Of a DNA stretch of 8,094 nt, positions 7,519-8,094 are shown piece by piece. Numbering within the stretch: position 1 is the stretch's first letter; each line of letters starts with the position of its first letter. The stretch is from NCBI GenBank assembly GCA_964384625.1, contig CAYLNH010000308.1, forward strand, positions 1 through 8,094, given 5' to 3'. The stretch comes from CAYLNH01 sp964384625. Its GTDB lineage: Bacteria > Verrucomicrobiota > Lentisphaeria > JABSQK01. The position numbers were made by a program, and so were the translations under genes. The notes beneath the pieces are model-generated. The model was given only the letters and a program-made list of their open reading frames with translations. It did not search any database and was not told the DNA's origin.

Positions 7519-7630
7519 TCTGGCCTCCCTTTCCAACCCGCTCTCCCGTAATAAGTAGCGGTTCTTTGCTTTTTCCTGAGATTATTCCGGGAAAGCTGAA
7601 TCATCGGGGGGCGCCGATGCATCTCAAGGA

Positions 7631-7966
7631 GTGAACAGGGAGACACAAAGTGACGATGACGAGAAAACGGCAACGACAGACCTGCCCGCCGGAAGTGATT
7701 CGCTTCGAGGATCTCGTCCCTCGCCGGAACATCCGGGGCGGCAAGCAGCACAAGCTGCTGTTCGGCAGATTGGACAGCATCGCATCGGGGCCACAGGAGA
7801 CGGAAGCGCCAAGCGAATCCAAGTAGGTTTTTGGGAGAAGACCAGGGCGGACGGCAAGGAGAAGGCTTGCAGCCACGGGAGACGGAAGCCGACGGTATCC
7901 ACCTTTAACATGGTGGAGATCGTCATTGCCATGGTCATCCCGGCAGCAACGACGTCGGAAGGATGA
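7631..7966 (+). pseudogene. Open frame ending in a degenerate type IV prepilin-like N-terminus
   Basis: A 111-codon open frame whose last 20 residues resemble the N-terminal methylation/hydrophobic segment of type IV pilins and type II secretion pseudopilins. F92 would be mature residue +1, E96 the conserved Glu +5, followed by IVIAMVI. It departs from the consensus: the residue before F92 is Thr rather than the cleavage Gly, the usual T-L after F is N-M, a proline (P104) interrupts the hydrophobic helix, and the frame stops eight residues after I103. No pilin body follows. The first two thirds overlap the better-supported 7650-7826 frame and have poor third-position GC. The only start is a GTG at 7631 abutting AAGGA. 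I read it as a decayed pseudopilin start, not an active gene. Confidence 0.4.
7650..7826 (+). CDS. Short ORF of unknown function (58 residues)
   Basis: A 58-codon frame beginning GTG (7650), or alternatively ATG at 7656. GGGAG ends seven bases before the GTG, which is good spacing. About three quarters of its codons end in G or C, as in the real genes here, against about half in the overlapping frame, so this frame looks the more coding-like of the two. The product is basic and has no membrane segment or recognised domain; a central piece reads IRFEDLVPRRNIRGGKQHK. It could be a genuine small protein or the 5' end of a gene broken at the TAG at 7824, because a prepilin-like sequence follows shortly in another frame. 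The function is unknown. Confidence 0.35.
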   Translation: MTMTRKRQRQTCPPEVIRFEDLVPRRNIRGGKQHKLLFGRLDSIASGPQETEAPSESK

Positions 7967-8094
7967 TCAAAACCCCCTGCAGCTCCGGATGTAGCTGGTC
8001 TCGGTTCATCCTGTTTGTGCAGGAAGCGTATTCGCAGTGAGCCCTCGTTTACTGCCCTTCTTTGCCTCGAGTCCCGACTCTCAAGAGGTTGGGA

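Larger units (their letters stand above)
7001..8094. other. Gene-poor segment with hairpins and remnant-like short ORFs
   Basis: Upstream of the peptidase gene no full-length coding region is convincing on either strand. The translations of the longer open frames are Arg/Pro/Gly-rich and lack recognisable domains. The segment should hold the peptidase promoter near 7010-7150 on the minus strand, though no clear boxes were found. It also contains an 11-C run, a 53-bp imperfect inverted repeat, a cluster of hairpins, and a pair of short overlapping ORFs, one carrying a prepilin-like motif. From 7967 to 8094 I see only a possible 25-codon ORF (7963-8040) and weak stem-loops. Confidence 0.6.

Noticed and set aside
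7125..7751. 208-codon minus-strand open frame
   Set aside because: Low-complexity Arg/Gly/Pro translation crossing the poly-C tract and the hairpins, with no domain and no convincing ribosome binding site.
8072..8094. TCCCGAC / GTTGGGA stem at the right edge, considered as a tRNA arm or terminator
   Set aside because: No cloverleaf, no T-loop consensus and no T run; it is cut by the window edge.

Overview
The window comes from a GC-rich bacterial chromosome. It holds four well-supported protein genes and a roughly 1.1 kb gene-poor right end. No single feature fixes the taxon. The combination of a 'GGSCTG'-type FAD oxidoreductase, an AraC/cupin regulator, a long presequence-protease homologue, a lineage-restricted membrane protein and a degenerate prepilin-like sequence fits a PVC-group bacterium, perhaps Lentisphaerota/Victivallales. 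That placement is inference only.

Left part (1-2540): a minus-strand FAD-dependent oxidoreductase (162-1544) is divergent from a plus-strand AraC-family regulator (1648-2538). They share a 103-bp AT-rich intergenic region with a small palindrome. This is the usual layout for a regulator controlling its neighbour, so the pair may be a ligand-responsive catabolic unit whose substrate cannot be read from the sequence.

Middle (2540-7000): two minus-strand genes converge on the AraC gene. Transcription runs from a 976-residue M16C metallopeptidase of the PreP/Cym1 type (4070-7000) into a 416-residue single-pass membrane-anchored protein of unknown function (2715-3965). The second gene has a ten-aspartate run and a basic Pro/Gly-rich tail. 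A strong GC-rich hairpin at 2660-2689 lies between the convergent genes and probably ends transcription.

Right end (7001-8094): no convincing full-length gene on either strand. The stretch contains a long imperfect inverted repeat (7282-7334) followed by a T run, an 11-C homopolymer, several compact hairpins (7412-7518), a short ORF with a good ribosome binding site (7650-7826), and in another frame a decayed type IV prepilin-like N-terminus (near 7904-7966). The best reading is a remnant of a pilin-like gene with its leader, or a non-coding/repeat segment. It is the least explained part of the window.

I found no clear evidence of a new multi-gene system. No CRISPR array, tRNA, rRNA or intact mobile element was seen.
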